A stretch of 64,000 bases of DNA. Source: Dactylonectria macrodidyma. Lineage: Eukaryota > Ascomycota > Sordariomycetes > Hypocreales > Nectriaceae. Position 1 is the first letter of the stretch; the number at the start of each line of letters is the position of its first letter. Made by a program: the position numbers and the translations under genes. The notes under the pieces are model-generated. The model did no database searches and was not told the origin of the DNA. It saw only the letters and a list, made by a program, of their open reading frames with translations. Location: positions 434,001 to 498,000 of the forward strand of contig JAGMUV010000026.1 of the NCBI GenBank assembly GCA_020744425.1. The letters run 5' to 3'. Below are positions 1-9,847 of this stretch, piece by piece.

Positions 1-3000
1 CGCTGGCCGTCAAATGTGAGGAGCTCATCAAGCCGGCGATGTGGGTGGTTCAATGTTAGCTTTACACGGTAGTAATCTGGCCACTGTTGACCTTCTGGAT
101 CAGCCTGATAGCGAGGAAAGTAGACCAATACACGAGGCCTGCCATTGACGTTGCCTGGCTGCCATTGCTTCCACTTGGAAGGGTCCCTAGAGCAGAAATT
201 CCAGTATTTGAGAAAGGAAACATAGGTCAGGTCCTCTAGGGCTTCTGGGCGTCGACAGTACTTTTCGTAGACGTTGGGGGCCTCGTCAACCTCATCGCCA
301 TCGATCCGTAGAGAGCGGGAATGCCTGTCAGGATTACGGCAATCAACGTATAGGCAGGTTCGTGAGCCCTCCTGTGACGGCAGGCCGAGGAGCAAGTGGC
401 TAACCTCCTGTTTTGAGTAATCCCGCTCAGCAACTAGCTGATTTAGGAGCTTTGACGTGAAGGAAATCAGGGGGTTGTGGTCCTTGACCCGGGGCATCAG
501 GGTCTTCCCAATCTGGGCAAAAGACTCGCTCTTCTTTTCCGACTTGGAGCAGTATTTGGCTGCGTAATCGATTACCTGCTGTAGGCTCGTGCAGGGCGAG
601 ACATCTGTATTGGCTAGCCACGCAACGGTAAGCAAGCGGTTGTAGTGGTTAATCTGGCTATCGTTCCGCTCGCCCCTGAAGCTCCAGTGCTTAGAATGAG
701 GAACCTTTTCAAGGGAGGCTAGTATGCGCTGCCCGTGAGGAAATCCAAAGCGGCACTCGACCTGCTTGGTATGTTTATTGAGCTGCATACAATAGTTATT
801 ACAGCGGTGTCGTTGCACGCGGTTAACTACCATTGATAGGAACCCAACGGTAAGGGGCTGCTGCAATAGATTAAGGATCAGGGGGTTCCCTTCCCCAGGC
901 GCCTGTATTCGCTGAGGCTCTGGGTTAACAGCAGATACGTGATATCCCCAGATATGGGCGAATCGCTCCCGGGACTGATCATTGTCAGGATCTAAGTCTG
1001 GATGGCTATTTAACCAATAGAGGCCGTGGTGGTGACTGGACCCCCTGCCCTGCCACTCGTAGCGACCCCAAAAGTCCGTTAGGTTAAACTTCTGCTTCAG
1101 GACAATAGTTCTAAACAGCGTATAACGCTTATGGAAGTGGTAAGCGGCGATGTGGGCGTTGTCTCGCAGTAGTTGCCGGGACAGGGCCATCCGGCTCGCC
1201 TCAGGAGCTGCTTGCCACTCGTGGAATCGAGGCATATGACGGTATAGGGATTCCCAGTGGTAATCAGCTGCACTTGCAGTAGCGAAAAGGCCAGACCTGC
1301 CTAGATTATAGGCATATGCTTCCAATTCCTTCCTTTGCTTATACCAATACGGCCGGGTGCCCCTGATTACAGCGGCTTGGCGCGTGATCGACTGGATCAG
1401 TGCCTGAGCCTCTGGCTCGTCAGGCTTAGCCATCGCTTCCTCTAGGTCAGCGCGTGTAAGGGCTTGACGGCGGCCTTCGTGTTGCTTGACGAAGTAGTTG
1501 CTTCGCTTTCGGACCTGCGCACGTAACAGCGTGTTGAGGGCGACGAAGGGCCACGTCTTATGGCGGGCAAAACGTCCGTCTTGCCATCTCATCGCATGTG
1601 CAAGGTAGTCCTGGTACGTGATGCTCCGTAGGCGAGGCTCCACGAAGTCCGCCTTGCCGTCAGGGTAGAGGGTAGGGAACGCGAGCGTTAACAGCGGCTG
1701 GGAACGGTTGAATTCGTTGATAGGGGTCCTGCGAATGGAAGGCAACGGCATCTGGTGTTGAGCCTGCGCGCCAAGCGGCATATGCTCAAGATCAGCCATA
1801 CGCTCAGGGTCAGGGGTACCATTAAGGAATCGTGACTGCAGGGCGTTTAATTCGGTATCGGTAACCTGCAAATTCGGGATCGCTGATGCGTCGGCATCGC
1901 AAGGATCCTCTTCTACTACCTCCTCAACAGGGCCTTGGGGGACCTCGCCGTCAGGTATGTCAGCCACTTGGCTAGCAACGGAATCAACTATGCTGCCGTC
2001 AAGAGGAAGCCGTTGCAGGCGATCCTGGCTCACGACGATATCGCGATAGCCCGGGTGGTGGCGCTGTAAGTAATGCAGCCAAATCAACAGGCATGAGCGG
2101 CGTACCCGGAAATCGCGAGCAAACTGCTGCTGGAAGCGAGGGTCGCCCTCCATATTAGGAGGCCGCAGGAGTACGATATCTAGCTCTTCAGGTAGGACTG
2201 GGAGCTCTTCAAATAGCCTACCAACGTTGCGAAGAAAGTGGACAACGTGGCCGCGGTATTTATATTGAGCGCCACGTACCTGTAGGACCTTCACGTGTAC
2301 GTGAATCCTAGCAATAAGCATCTCCTCAACCATCGTTAGATCAGGTAGATTGCCAGGGACTTCCCCAAAGTCAAGGTTATTCGTAGCGCTAAAGAAGTAG
2401 GGCTCGTCAGGGGCTCTTTCCTTGTCTCGACTAATGCAGCGGCTGCAGATTTGCAAGCTATTTCGCTTCATATCGAACCAATGCTCCCGGCAGCGAATGC
2501 AACTATGCATCTTGTCGTCGTTCAGGGCAGTATAGAACTCCCGCACAAGGGCCTGATCCTCCTCACTAAGGGCAGGCAAGTTAAGGTCCCCTGTAAAAGG
2601 TGGATCAACTATCTGATCGAACTGTCGCTCTTGAGGCTGTGGCCGTGGCCGTGGGTTAAAAATGCCTTGACGTGCATAGCGGCCGCGGCGATGACCCTGT
2701 GGCAGTAATGAAGGAGTGGTAGGGAACGATTCCTGTGGTATAGGCGTGCCTAGCACAACAGGAGCCGTTGGAAGAGTGCCTTCAGGAATTGGCGTTTGAG
2801 GAATCGGCGTGCCCAGAACTACTCTTGGCAGGCTAAGGGTAGGAGGGATAGGGGAAGGTCCCTCCACCGCGCTTGGGGTAGATGGGCCCAGCAGAGGTCT
2901 AGGCAGTCCCTGGAGTGCGGGCGCCTGGCCACGGAATAAAGCAGGCGTGGCAGGAGGTTGTGAGCCGTGCACAGACGCAGGCGTTGGCGCAGTCCGCCTT

Positions 3001-3248
3001 GGAGGCGTCAGGTTAGCTAGAGAATCGGTCCTTTTCGTGGCTCTGCGTGGCGATAGCCTCAAGGCGATATTCCGCATGGCGGCAACGGCGGCTCGGGATT
3101 CGGCTACACGTTCCCTTCGGCGTGCCCTACAGCTAGCACAGTCCCTTGTAAACTTCGTAGGGTCCTTGACGCTTCGAAATTCGACTTCGGGCAGGTCTTG
3201 CTTGCAGGTGTGGCAGTTTCGAACTGCCTGGGGTATATCGTCCTCCAT
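1..3248 (-). CDS. Helitron Rep/helicase protein, N-terminal part (truncated by window edge)
   Basis: An open frame of about 1082 codons runs from an ATG at 3248 off the left edge without a stop. The N-terminus has a small Cys motif (CHTCK...CASC), followed by a Pro-rich linker. A CxxC region (CIRCREHW...CSRCIS) and flanking sequence resemble the DUF6570 domain that precedes Helitron replication proteins. The HUH motif is seen as SSHHHGLYW near residue 739 and the two-tyrosine motif as YAAKYCSK near residue 897, so both catalytic elements of rolling-circle Rep are intact. The Pif1-type helicase half would lie outside the window. In this family Rep nicks and joins ssDNA and the helicase unwinds it. 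I could not place the 5' TC end of the element; a hAT element lies 128 bp upstream of the ATG. The translation shows no stop or frameshift, so this copy may be recent. Confidence 0.85.
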   Translation of the reverse strand, partial: MEDDIPQAVRNCHTCKQDLPEVEFRSVKDPTKFTRDCASCRARRRERVAESRAAVAAMRNIALRLSPRRATKRTDSLANLTPPRRTAPTPASVHGSQPPATPALFRGQAPALQGLPRPLLGPSTPSAVEGPSPIPPTLSLPRVVLGTPIPQTPIPEGTLPTAPVVLGTPIPQESFPTTPSLLPQGHRRGRYARQGIFNPRPRPQPQERQFDQIVDPPFTGDLNLPALSEEDQALVREFYTALNDDKMHSCIRCREHWFDMKRNSLQICSRCISRDKERAPDEPYFFSATNNLDFGEVPGNLPDLTMVEEMLIARIHVHVKVLQVRGAQYKYRGHVVHFLRNVGRLFEELPVLPEELDIVLLRPPNMEGDPRFQQQFARDFRVRRSCLLIWLHYLQRHHPGYRDIVVSQDRLQRLPLDGSIVDSVASQVADIPDGEVPQGPVEEVVEEDPCDADASAIPNLQVTDTELNALQSRFLNGTPDPERMADLEHMPLGAQAQHQMPLPSIRRTPINEFNRSQPLLTLAFPTLYPDGKADFVEPRLRSITYQDYLAHAMRWQDGRFARHKTWPFVALNTLLRAQVRKRSNYFVKQHEGRRQALTRADLEEAMAKPDEPEAQALIQSITRQAAVIRGTRPYWYKQRKELEAYAYNLGRSGLFATASAADYHWESLYRHMPRFHEWQAAPEASRMALSRQLLRDNAHIAAYHFHKRYTLFRTIVLKQKFNLTDFWGRYEWQGRGSSHHHGLYWLNSHPDLDPDNDQSRERFAHIWGYHVSAVNPEPQRIQAPGEGNPLILNLLQQPLTVGFLSMVVNRVQRHRCNNYCMQLNKHTKQVECRFGFPHGQRILASLEKVPHSKHWSFRGERNDSQINHYNRLLTVAWLANTDVSPCTSLQQVIDYAAKYCSKSEKKSESFAQIGKTLMPRVKDHNPLISFTSKLLNQLVAERDYSKQEVSHLLLGLPSQEGSRTCLYVDCRNPDRHSRSLRIDGDEVDEAPNVYEKYCRRPEALEDLTYVSFLKYWNFCSRDPSKWKQWQPGNVNGRPRVLVYFPRYQADPEGQQWPDYYRVKLTLNHPHRRLDELLTFDGQ

Positions 3249-3375
3249 CTGGCCGTATATGTATCCACCTCTTACCCACCTAGACTGCTGGATATCGCTC
3301 GGGCAGGGGGGCTTTGCGACGGCTTACGTCCAATACCGTGATAGATCTCGATGGAGAGGCTGTCTTTGAGGTAGT

Positions 3376-3607
3376 CAGGGTTGGAAATCGATCGTATAGA
3401 TCGATTCCCAGCCCTGATCGATCGATTTTTATCGATCGTCGCCTTCAATCGATCGATATCGATCGAGCGCAGATTGGAAATCGATCATATCGATCGATTC
3501 CGAGCCATGATCGATCGATTTATATCGATCATCACCTTCAATCGATCGATATCGATCGATCACTAATTAAATCGAATCGATCGATATCGATTGACTATCA
3601 AATCGAT
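3376..3607. repeat. Left subterminal ATCGAT array of the hAT element
   Basis: About 230 bp composed largely of ATCGAT/GATCGATC palindromes separated by short spacers. One unit of roughly 90 bp, containing GGAAATCGATCGTATAGATC or GAAATCGATCATATCGATC, is repeated. It starts at the terminal inverted repeat. Such arrays are candidates for subterminal transposase-binding sites; that role is inferred. Confidence 0.75.
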
Positions 3608-3768
3608 CAATGCTAGTCTTCGTTGTCCCTATCTACGGTGATGCTGCCCACCAATTGAAGAACTTGCCTCCAATTATCCCTTTCAAGGAGCCTATGAGGA
3701 AGAGTCGGCTGATAAATACCGGCATTGCTCCAGGAACGAAGGCAATGAGCCATGGCCACAATATGCCG

Positions 3769-4085
3769 TCACAGGCCGGCCCTGGCTGGTGTTACCATTC
3801 TCCTGCAACTGGTGAAGTGTCTCTCCGTTTCTGCAGCAGACGATGCGATAGTAAGAAAGCCAACAGCCGTATAAGACAATGGAGGAAAACGCACGACGCC
3901 AACGTCCCTCCACCAAGCAGTTGGGTTCGCTCTCTATGCGATATTGTCTACTGGCGGCTCTGATAGATACTGATCAAGCTCATCCTGTTCCTGAAAAACG
4001 GTTGACTGCCGTTGTTGTTCACTTTCTCGCCCTTGGGGCCGATCAAGGTTGAAACTGTAACAGTTACTCAGACAGCCATAGACGG
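3769..4085 (-). pseudogene. hAT transposase C-terminal dimerisation domain relic
   Basis: Read on the minus strand in one frame, this stretch gives ELDQYLSEPPVDNIA, a TAG stop, then NPTAWWRDVG, RFPPLSYTAVGFLTIASSAA, ETERHFTSCRRMVTPARAGL and a TGA. The order PxxWWR, FPxLSxxA, LTIxSSAAExER matches the hATC dimerisation domain at the end of hAT transposases. One in-frame stop interrupts it and no catalytic part is recognisable, so it is a remnant. It identifies the flanking 1.2-kb element as a hAT derivative independently of the terminal repeats. Confidence 0.75.
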
Positions 4086-4375
4086 ACATCTAGACGTGCG
4101 ATATTGAGATGGGACAGCCTCAGAAAAGAGCATCGCAGCAACAGCCAGCCAACACATTGCGCCCGTCGCGTGCGCATTGACACGGCGCGCATTGACGCGA
4201 CCCGCGTCGGAACACCGCTGTAATGCAGTCAGGCAACATTACAGTGCGGGGCAAAATAAACCTGTGCTGCACCATGTACCACTGCTAATATTTTAGCAGG
4301 GAAGGTACTTTAGCATGACGAATATTTTGGCACCCAACTGTACCCTGGACAGCCTACCCGGGACCCTCACGATCG

Positions 4376-4595
4376 ACGATCAAATCGATCGATTGGAGGG
4401 TTGGTCGATACGATATCGATCGAGTAGGATTTCTAATCGATCGATTGGGGACTTGATCGATACGATATCGATCGATTAGAGATCCTACTCGATCGATATG
4501 ATATCGATTGACAGGTTGGATCGATCGATCGACATCGAAATCGAATCGATTAATCGAATCGATCAAATCGATTGGTCGATCGATTTCCAACCCTG
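4376..4595. repeat. Right subterminal ATCGAT array of the hAT element
   Basis: A second array of ATCGATCGATT-type palindromes, ending in the right terminal inverted repeat. It is not a simple mirror of the left array: only the outer 19 bp are exact, while the density of ATCGAT is shared. Confidence 0.75.
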
Positions 4596-4603
4596 GAGGT
4601 AGT

Positions 4604-5406
4604 TAGATCAGGTCTGAATGATCAGGGAGGAAACTGCACTGCTTCCCGGAGGCAGGGTAACCGGGGAATCTTGAGAGGTAGGCTGGCTGCGGAGGTAATA
4701 TGTCAACCTAGATACCGTTAGCAACCTGATGGGTTTGATAGATTCAACAGAAAAGGGAAGCAGCCGCCATGTAGGTTAGTGGAAGGAGTAAGGGGCACGG
4801 GGGTTATTCAATCAGGATCGTGCTTAGCAACCCAACAAATTGATTGCATGGAAGAAAAGAAGAACTGAAAGCTCTTGGAGAGTTTGCCAAGCTCGCTAGT
4901 TATTACCTAGTCAACGCTCAGGGGGTGGTTTCTGGCGAGGCCTTCATTTGGTGGCGTTAACAGCCGACCAATTCGCGCACGAGTTGAGCAAGGCCAGGCC
5001 AATTAGCCAATCAGAGGAGGTTTTATGCTCAATTCTTTCTGACTGAGTAAAACGCCCTTCGGGCTGAATAATCGGAACGCCTGTCGCTGGAGTTTTGATT
5101 AAGGATTCCAAGACGGTCAAGAGCTCCGATGACTACACGGGAATGGCGATCCTGGTGGGTGCCTTGTTGTTCGCAACCACTATTATGGTTGCTTGGGTAA
5201 GGGTTGAGGTTGCAAAGAGTCACACGGGCGAGAAGCGACAGAGGAAGTGGAAGTTGTAATCTTTATTATTGAGCACGATTGCTAGGATGCGGATGTTGCA
5301 CTGCGGAGTAATATAATACACAGAGCTGTCAAAATATTCTTGCAAGAAATTCTCTGAAAATTGAGCAAATGAAGTGAAGGTGATTGTGTTATTAAATAAA
5401 CCAATC
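4604..5406. other. Spacer between hAT element and LTR retrotransposon, no gene recognised
   Basis: About 800 bp with no convincing coding region on either strand. It may contain the 5' flank of the Helitron, because the hAT element interrupts that flank, but I could not find a diagnostic TC terminus. Confidence 0.4.
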
Positions 5407-5604
5407 TGTCACGGGCCAGATGAGATCAACTCAAGAGGTAATGCCACTGTATTGCGAGAATACTACGATGAAGAGGAAAGAGGGAAAGCGGGCAGGCGCG
5501 TAGACGCGTAGACGCGTTGATAGTCCCTGTGGCCTGCCCCGTGCGTCCTAGTTACGTATCGACCCCACCCTGGGTCCAGCACTCCGGACGCTCCCGTCAC
5601 ATCA
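5407..5604 (-). repeat. 3' LTR of the chromovirus
   Basis: 198 bp, nearly identical to 11508-11705. On the plus strand it begins TGTCACGGGCC and ends CCCGTCACATCA. It contains ATACTACGAT, whose complement forms the proposed priming site next to the other LTR. Confidence 0.92.
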
Positions 5605-5615
5605 CCCCCCTCTTC
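5605..5615 (-). other. Polypurine tract
   Basis: On the sense (minus) strand GAAGAGGGGGG lies immediately upstream of the 3' LTR start. This is the expected site of plus-strand DNA priming. Confidence 0.75.
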
Positions 5616-5657
5616 AAGGCGCTCAAAACGGCCGCGTGAGCGCAAGTTGTCAAATCC

Positions 5658-8600
5658 TCACGATCGCCAGATGACGAAGACTCTCCGTTTCCGTCGTGCT
5701 TTCTTGGGCCCCCGGCCCAGTTTGATCGGTTGATTATCGTCAGAGTGCTCCGGTACGTCCGTATCCGCAGCAGCTGCGTCGACCCAGGCCTGTAATCGCT
5801 TCGGTGGCCCAGGCGCCTCCGGGTATTCCTCATGGAACTCCTTCAGTCGCATCGGTGCGTTCTTGAAGTTTTCGGCAGGGTACCATTCATCGTCGGGGTC
5901 GTGTCCGACCCAGTCTACCCTATACTGAAGCTGTTTGTCGCGCTTATTGTACCGCGACTCCTTGACCTTGTGAACCTCGTACTCTTTGGCGCCGTTGATG
6001 ACCTCAGGCGGTGGCGGGTCCTCATCCTGCCCTGGCATAGGATTATCGGGATAACGCCGTAACCGATCCGCGTGTAGAGTTGGGTTAATGTGCCACGAGG
6101 AGGGTAAGTCTAGGCGGTATGAATGCCCGACTTGTTCCCCAATAGTCCATGGCCCTCTCTTCCTCCAGTCTAGCGCCTGGCTGGGTCTTGTACTCGTAAG
6201 TCCGCGCATGTCGACCCAGACTTTGTCCCCAACCGTAAAATCCGGTTCCCGGCGCTTCTTGTTAGCTTGGCGGATCTGCCGTTCCTGCGCCTGGTGGAGA
6301 TTCTGCCTAGCAACTTTGATGGAGTCCGCAATTCGCTTGGCATACTGCTGGGCATCCTCCCTCGACAAGCGTTCAGCTTTTGTTTTGCAGCCCTCAAGGT
6401 CGGTTCTCTTATCCCAGTCGAGTTGGGATCGAGGCAAGTGGCCGAGTAACAGTCTCACCGGTTCCATACCCAGTGACTCATGGTAGAGATTCATCTGTGC
6501 GTAGTCCATCGATGGTAGTAGTTCACTCCAGTCGTCTTGGTAATGGTTGATAAACGGTCGTAGTCGGTGGTTCAAGTACTGGTTGTAGATCTCAGTGTTC
6601 CCGTCTGTCTGGGGGTGCTCTGCTGTGCTCAGTTTCTGCTTCACCCCGATAAGCTTGCATAGCTCATCCATGAAGGCGGCGATAAACTGTGGTCCTCGGT
6701 CTGACGTTACTGTCTCCGGCACTCCAAAAACCCGGTAGACGTGGTGGTAGTACATATACGCTACGTCCTTCGCTGTCACCGTCCGGTAGCAAGGTATAGA
6801 AAAAGCGATCTTGCTGAGCCGATCAATAACTACCCACACGCAGTCGTATCCGTTCCTGTCCTTAGGCATGTAATGGAAGTCTGTTGTAACATGCTGCCAT
6901 ATCCGGTGTGGGACTTCCAATGGGTGTAGCAATCCGGGGGTCTTATCTCTATTAGCGTGAGCTCTTCCACACGGCTTACAATTTGCCCGGAACCGATCGA
7001 CGTCGGCCGATAAGCCTGGCCACCAGAACCTCTCGGCAACCAATCTGACGGTTTTATTGCGTCCCGGGTGGGCTACATTGAGCTTGCAGTGGTTCTCCTT
7101 AATGACCAGCGTTCGGAGAACACCTTCGTCCGGAACAAAAATGCGCTGGTTCCGGCAAACCACACCTTCGTTCATCGTCCAACCATCGGCCTTCTTCTCT
7201 GCGTTCTCTCGGTAGGGCTGTGATTGGGGAGAGGCCCTATTAGCCCGGAGGACGGCGTCAAGCAGCTGCCATCCCTCCGGCGCCCGGATAGCCTCTCTTC
7301 CGGAGCTGACCGAGGACTCGACAGCTTCAGCCCCGATCAATGCCACCTCTGGTCCTTCCCCGGAATCGGGCTCGGTACAGGGACCGCCCATGATCTCATA
7401 GTCAATGGAACTAATCACCAGGTCCTGACTCAGTAGTACCCTGTTCCACGCAGCTTCTCGTCGCGCCTTCTGCGTAGCCAATTCGGACGACTTCCGAGAC
7501 AGAGCATCCGCTACAATGTTCTCTCGCCCCGGACGGTAGGTGATCTTGAAGTCATAAGGCGCCAAGTCGTCCGCCCACCGCGCTTGCCTGCCATTAAGGC
7601 GTTGTTTCGTCGAGAAGTACTCGAGGGCTTTGTGGTCAGTAATAACTAGGAATTGCCGTTGGAGCCCCAAGAGCTCGGCGTTCCATTCCTTCAAGGCCAG
7701 CACCACCGCGAGCATCTCCTGGTCGTGAATCGGGTAACGCATCTCCGCGTCGTTCATCGTCTTGGAGAAGAAAGCTACGGGGTGCCAGTCCCCGTCTTCG
7801 CTCTTCTGGGTTAGTACTGCAGCCACCACACCTCCTGACGCGTCGGTCTCGACGATCGTATCACGGAGAGGGTCGTACCAGGCCCGGCACGGGGCCGACG
7901 AAATCGCCAACTTCATAGCCTTCATCGCGGTCGTCTCCTCTTCAGTCCACCTCCATGGGATCCCCTTCTTCGTCAACAGTGTAAGCGGTCGCGCTATCCG
8001 ACTGTAAAACTCGACGAACTTTCGGTAGAAGTTGCAAAACCCAAGGAAGGCCTGTACTCCCCGCACGTTTGTTGGTTCTTCCCAGTCTATAATGGCCTTC
8101 ATCTTTTTCGGGTCCATCCGGATCCCGTTTGTCGTAATTATAAAGCCCAGGAACTCCGTCTCTGTAACATAGAATTCTGACTTGTCGATGTCTGCCTGCA
8201 ACCCTGCTGCTACCAGTCGTTCCAAGACTGCATTGACGTGAGCTTCGTGGTCCTTGACGTTCTCTGAGTAAATGAGAATGTCGTCAATGTATGCCGTGCA
8301 GCAGACGTCCAGGAGATCCATCAGGACGTGGTTGATGTAAGCTTGGAAGTGCGAAGGGCCGTTGGTCAGACCAAACGGTACTACCTTATACTTGTAGGTC
8401 CCATACCGAGTCTTGAAGGCTGTGAGATCCTCGGATTCCGGGGACATCCGCATCCGATAGAAGGCCTGTCGGATGTCGAGTTTCGTAAATACCTTTGCCT
8501 TTGCCAGCCTCGACTGGGTTTCTTCTATCAGGGGTGGTGCACAATGTTCCTTCGCCGTCAACTCGTTGAGCTTCCTGTAGTCCACACAGAAGCGCCATCC

Positions 8601-9821
8601 GCCGTTCTTCTTTTTTGCAAACAGGACTGGTGATGCGTATGGCGCGTTAGCTGCTGGTACGATAAATCCTTTCTGCAGGTGCTCCTCGATATAGTTCCTC
8701 ATCACTTCTAGCTGTTCAAGGCTCAACTTGTACATTGGCGGGACCTTCCGACTGTCGGGGATCGGCTCTTTCAATTCCAGCTTCATGTCAACGCCTGGCC
8801 GGTGGGGTGGCAAGGCATCAGACTCAGCCTTGGAGAAGGCATGCCGCAGGTGCAAGTGCTGTCGAGGCAACTTCGACTCTACCTTCTCCCTCAGTTCGGG
8901 CGTATCCTTACGAAGGTTCTCCCCTCCGGCTTCTCTCCGTTCTAGTCGTTCTTCGATAATCTTATCGATCTCCTGGAGGGTGATTTCACCGATCCATTCG
9001 GTGTCCTCCTGCTTGACCACCCTCTCCTGCCATCTGCTGGCACTAACGATACTGATTTCGATTGTGACCCCCTCAGTATCAATCATTGGTCGCCGTGGCA
9101 GGTCGGCTTGGATCATCGCTAGCTCGGTATTGAAGTCTCTCATCGGGAGAGAGGGCGCCGTATCCCTCAATGCCCTATCCATCTTAGCTATGTTCTCTTT
9201 GGCGTCATCCGACCATTGCCTCCTTGGCGGGCGATCTCCCCTCCTAAGGATCCGATACTCGCGGGCCTTCTTTCGTTCTGCGCTCAGTTGGTTGCGTCGT
9301 TCCATGTCGGCCTGGTCCGCTGGCCTTGAACAGCGAGGGCCCTTCAACGAAGACATCGGTATCACAATATCGCTACTAGGGTAATCCTTCGGCCTGTCGT
9401 CAGGCCATCGTAGGCGGCGATGTTTAGCAGAGATTTCCACGTCGTGCTTCTCGAACCACTTCCTCCCAATGATCAGGTCCTGATGCATCCCGAGTTCCAA
9501 CATCGGACAATTTGGCTGTCGTCTGCCATCTATATCCAGCGTTGCCACCGTGATGTGGGTAATCCGTTGTCGTCCGCCCTTGTATCCCTTGACGACGAGT
9601 CCCCGCCCCGGGATTAGGATTCGACGGCTCTGCAGTTGTTGGTGCATCCTTAGGGCTAGATCCTTATTCACAAAGACATAACCATCCGCTCCGGTATCAC
9701 ATAGACCTTTGACTTTAATTGCCAACCCTGAACTTGCTATCGTACAGGGACGGTAGAGCTTCTCCCCGCCGAGTAGTTCATCCATGTTGATCGAGCTCTC
9801 GTCAAAGATCAGTGACTGCAA
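5658..9821 (-). CDS. pol: Chromovirus Pol polyprotein (PR-RT-RH-IN-chromodomain)
   Basis: The frame of 1387 codons is open from just after a stop at 9891-9893, and the first possible initiator in it is a TTG at 9821. It lies in the -1 frame relative to gag with a 43-nt overlap, so it is probably made as Gag-Pol by frameshifting rather than from its own start. Visible in order: aspartic protease CDTGADGYVF (residues 41-50); RT with CVDYRKLNELT and the catalytic YIDDILIYS near residue 510; RNase H with VETDASGG near 655; integrase zinc-binding HHCC around 915-955 (HPGRNK...CKPCGRAH); the D,D,E core (TTDFHYMP, TSDRGPQF, then the Glu of TEIYNQYLNH); and a chromodomain near 1280-1330 (EYEVHKVKESRY...YRVDWVGH...DEWYPAENF). 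Chromodomains of this class direct integration to modified chromatin. No disabling mutation was seen. Confidence 0.92.
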   Translation of the reverse strand: MQSLIFDESSINMDELLGGEKLYRPCTIASSGLAIKVKGLCDTGADGYVFVNKDLALRMHQQLQSRRILIPGRGLVVKGYKGGRQRITHITVATLDIDGRRQPNCPMLELGMHQDLIIGRKWFEKHDVEISAKHRRLRWPDDRPKDYPSSDIVIPMSSLKGPRCSRPADQADMERRNQLSAERKKAREYRILRRGDRPPRRQWSDDAKENIAKMDRALRDTAPSLPMRDFNTELAMIQADLPRRPMIDTEGVTIEISIVSASRWQERVVKQEDTEWIGEITLQEIDKIIEERLERREAGGENLRKDTPELREKVESKLPRQHLHLRHAFSKAESDALPPHRPGVDMKLELKEPIPDSRKVPPMYKLSLEQLEVMRNYIEEHLQKGFIVPAANAPYASPVLFAKKKNGGWRFCVDYRKLNELTAKEHCAPPLIEETQSRLAKAKVFTKLDIRQAFYRMRMSPESEDLTAFKTRYGTYKYKVVPFGLTNGPSHFQAYINHVLMDLLDVCCTAYIDDILIYSENVKDHEAHVNAVLERLVAAGLQADIDKSEFYVTETEFLGFIITTNGIRMDPKKMKAIIDWEEPTNVRGVQAFLGFCNFYRKFVEFYSRIARPLTLLTKKGIPWRWTEEETTAMKAMKLAISSAPCRAWYDPLRDTIVETDASGGVVAAVLTQKSEDGDWHPVAFFSKTMNDAEMRYPIHDQEMLAVVLALKEWNAELLGLQRQFLVITDHKALEYFSTKQRLNGRQARWADDLAPYDFKITYRPGRENIVADALSRKSSELATQKARREAAWNRVLLSQDLVISSIDYEIMGGPCTEPDSGEGPEVALIGAEAVESSVSSGREAIRAPEGWQLLDAVLRANRASPQSQPYRENAEKKADGWTMNEGVVCRNQRIFVPDEGVLRTLVIKENHCKLNVAHPGRNKTVRLVAERFWWPGLSADVDRFRANCKPCGRAHANRDKTPGLLHPLEVPHRIWQHVTTDFHYMPKDRNGYDCVWVVIDRLSKIAFSIPCYRTVTAKDVAYMYYHHVYRVFGVPETVTSDRGPQFIAAFMDELCKLIGVKQKLSTAEHPQTDGNTEIYNQYLNHRLRPFINHYQDDWSELLPSMDYAQMNLYHESLGMEPVRLLLGHLPRSQLDWDKRTDLEGCKTKAERLSREDAQQYAKRIADSIKVARQNLHQAQERQIRQANKKRREPDFTVGDKVWVDMRGLTSTRPSQALDWRKRGPWTIGEQVGHSYRLDLPSSWHINPTLHADRLRRYPDNPMPGQDEDPPPPEVINGAKEYEVHKVKESRYNKRDKQLQYRVDWVGHDPDDEWYPAENFKNAPMRLKEFHEEYPEAPGPPKRLQAWVDAAAADTDVPEHSDDNQPIKLGRGPKKARRKRRVFVIWRS

Positions 9822-9847
9822 TTCAGGTCCTAGAGAGGAGACTTCCC

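Larger units (their letters stand above)
3376..4595. mobile_element. Non-autonomous/decayed hAT element with ATCGAT-rich ends
   Basis: The 1220-bp element is bounded by 19-bp perfect terminal inverted repeats beginning CAGGGTTGGAAATCGATCG (left 3376-3394, right its complement ending at 4595). It is flanked by an exact 8-bp direct duplication GAGGTAGT at 3368-3375 and 4596-4603. An 8-bp duplication and a CAGGG-type terminus are the hallmarks of the hAT superfamily. The centre encodes a broken hAT dimerisation region, so the copy cannot make its own transposase. It is inserted between the Helitron gene and its upstream flank. Confidence 0.9.

Noticed and set aside
3314..3616. Frames made of Ile-Asp-Arg repeats on both strands
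   Set aside because: They are translations of the ATCGAT arrays of the hAT ends, not proteins.
8728..9384. 218-residue plus-strand protein opposite pol
   Set aside because: Antisense shadow of the chromovirus pol gene without independent support.
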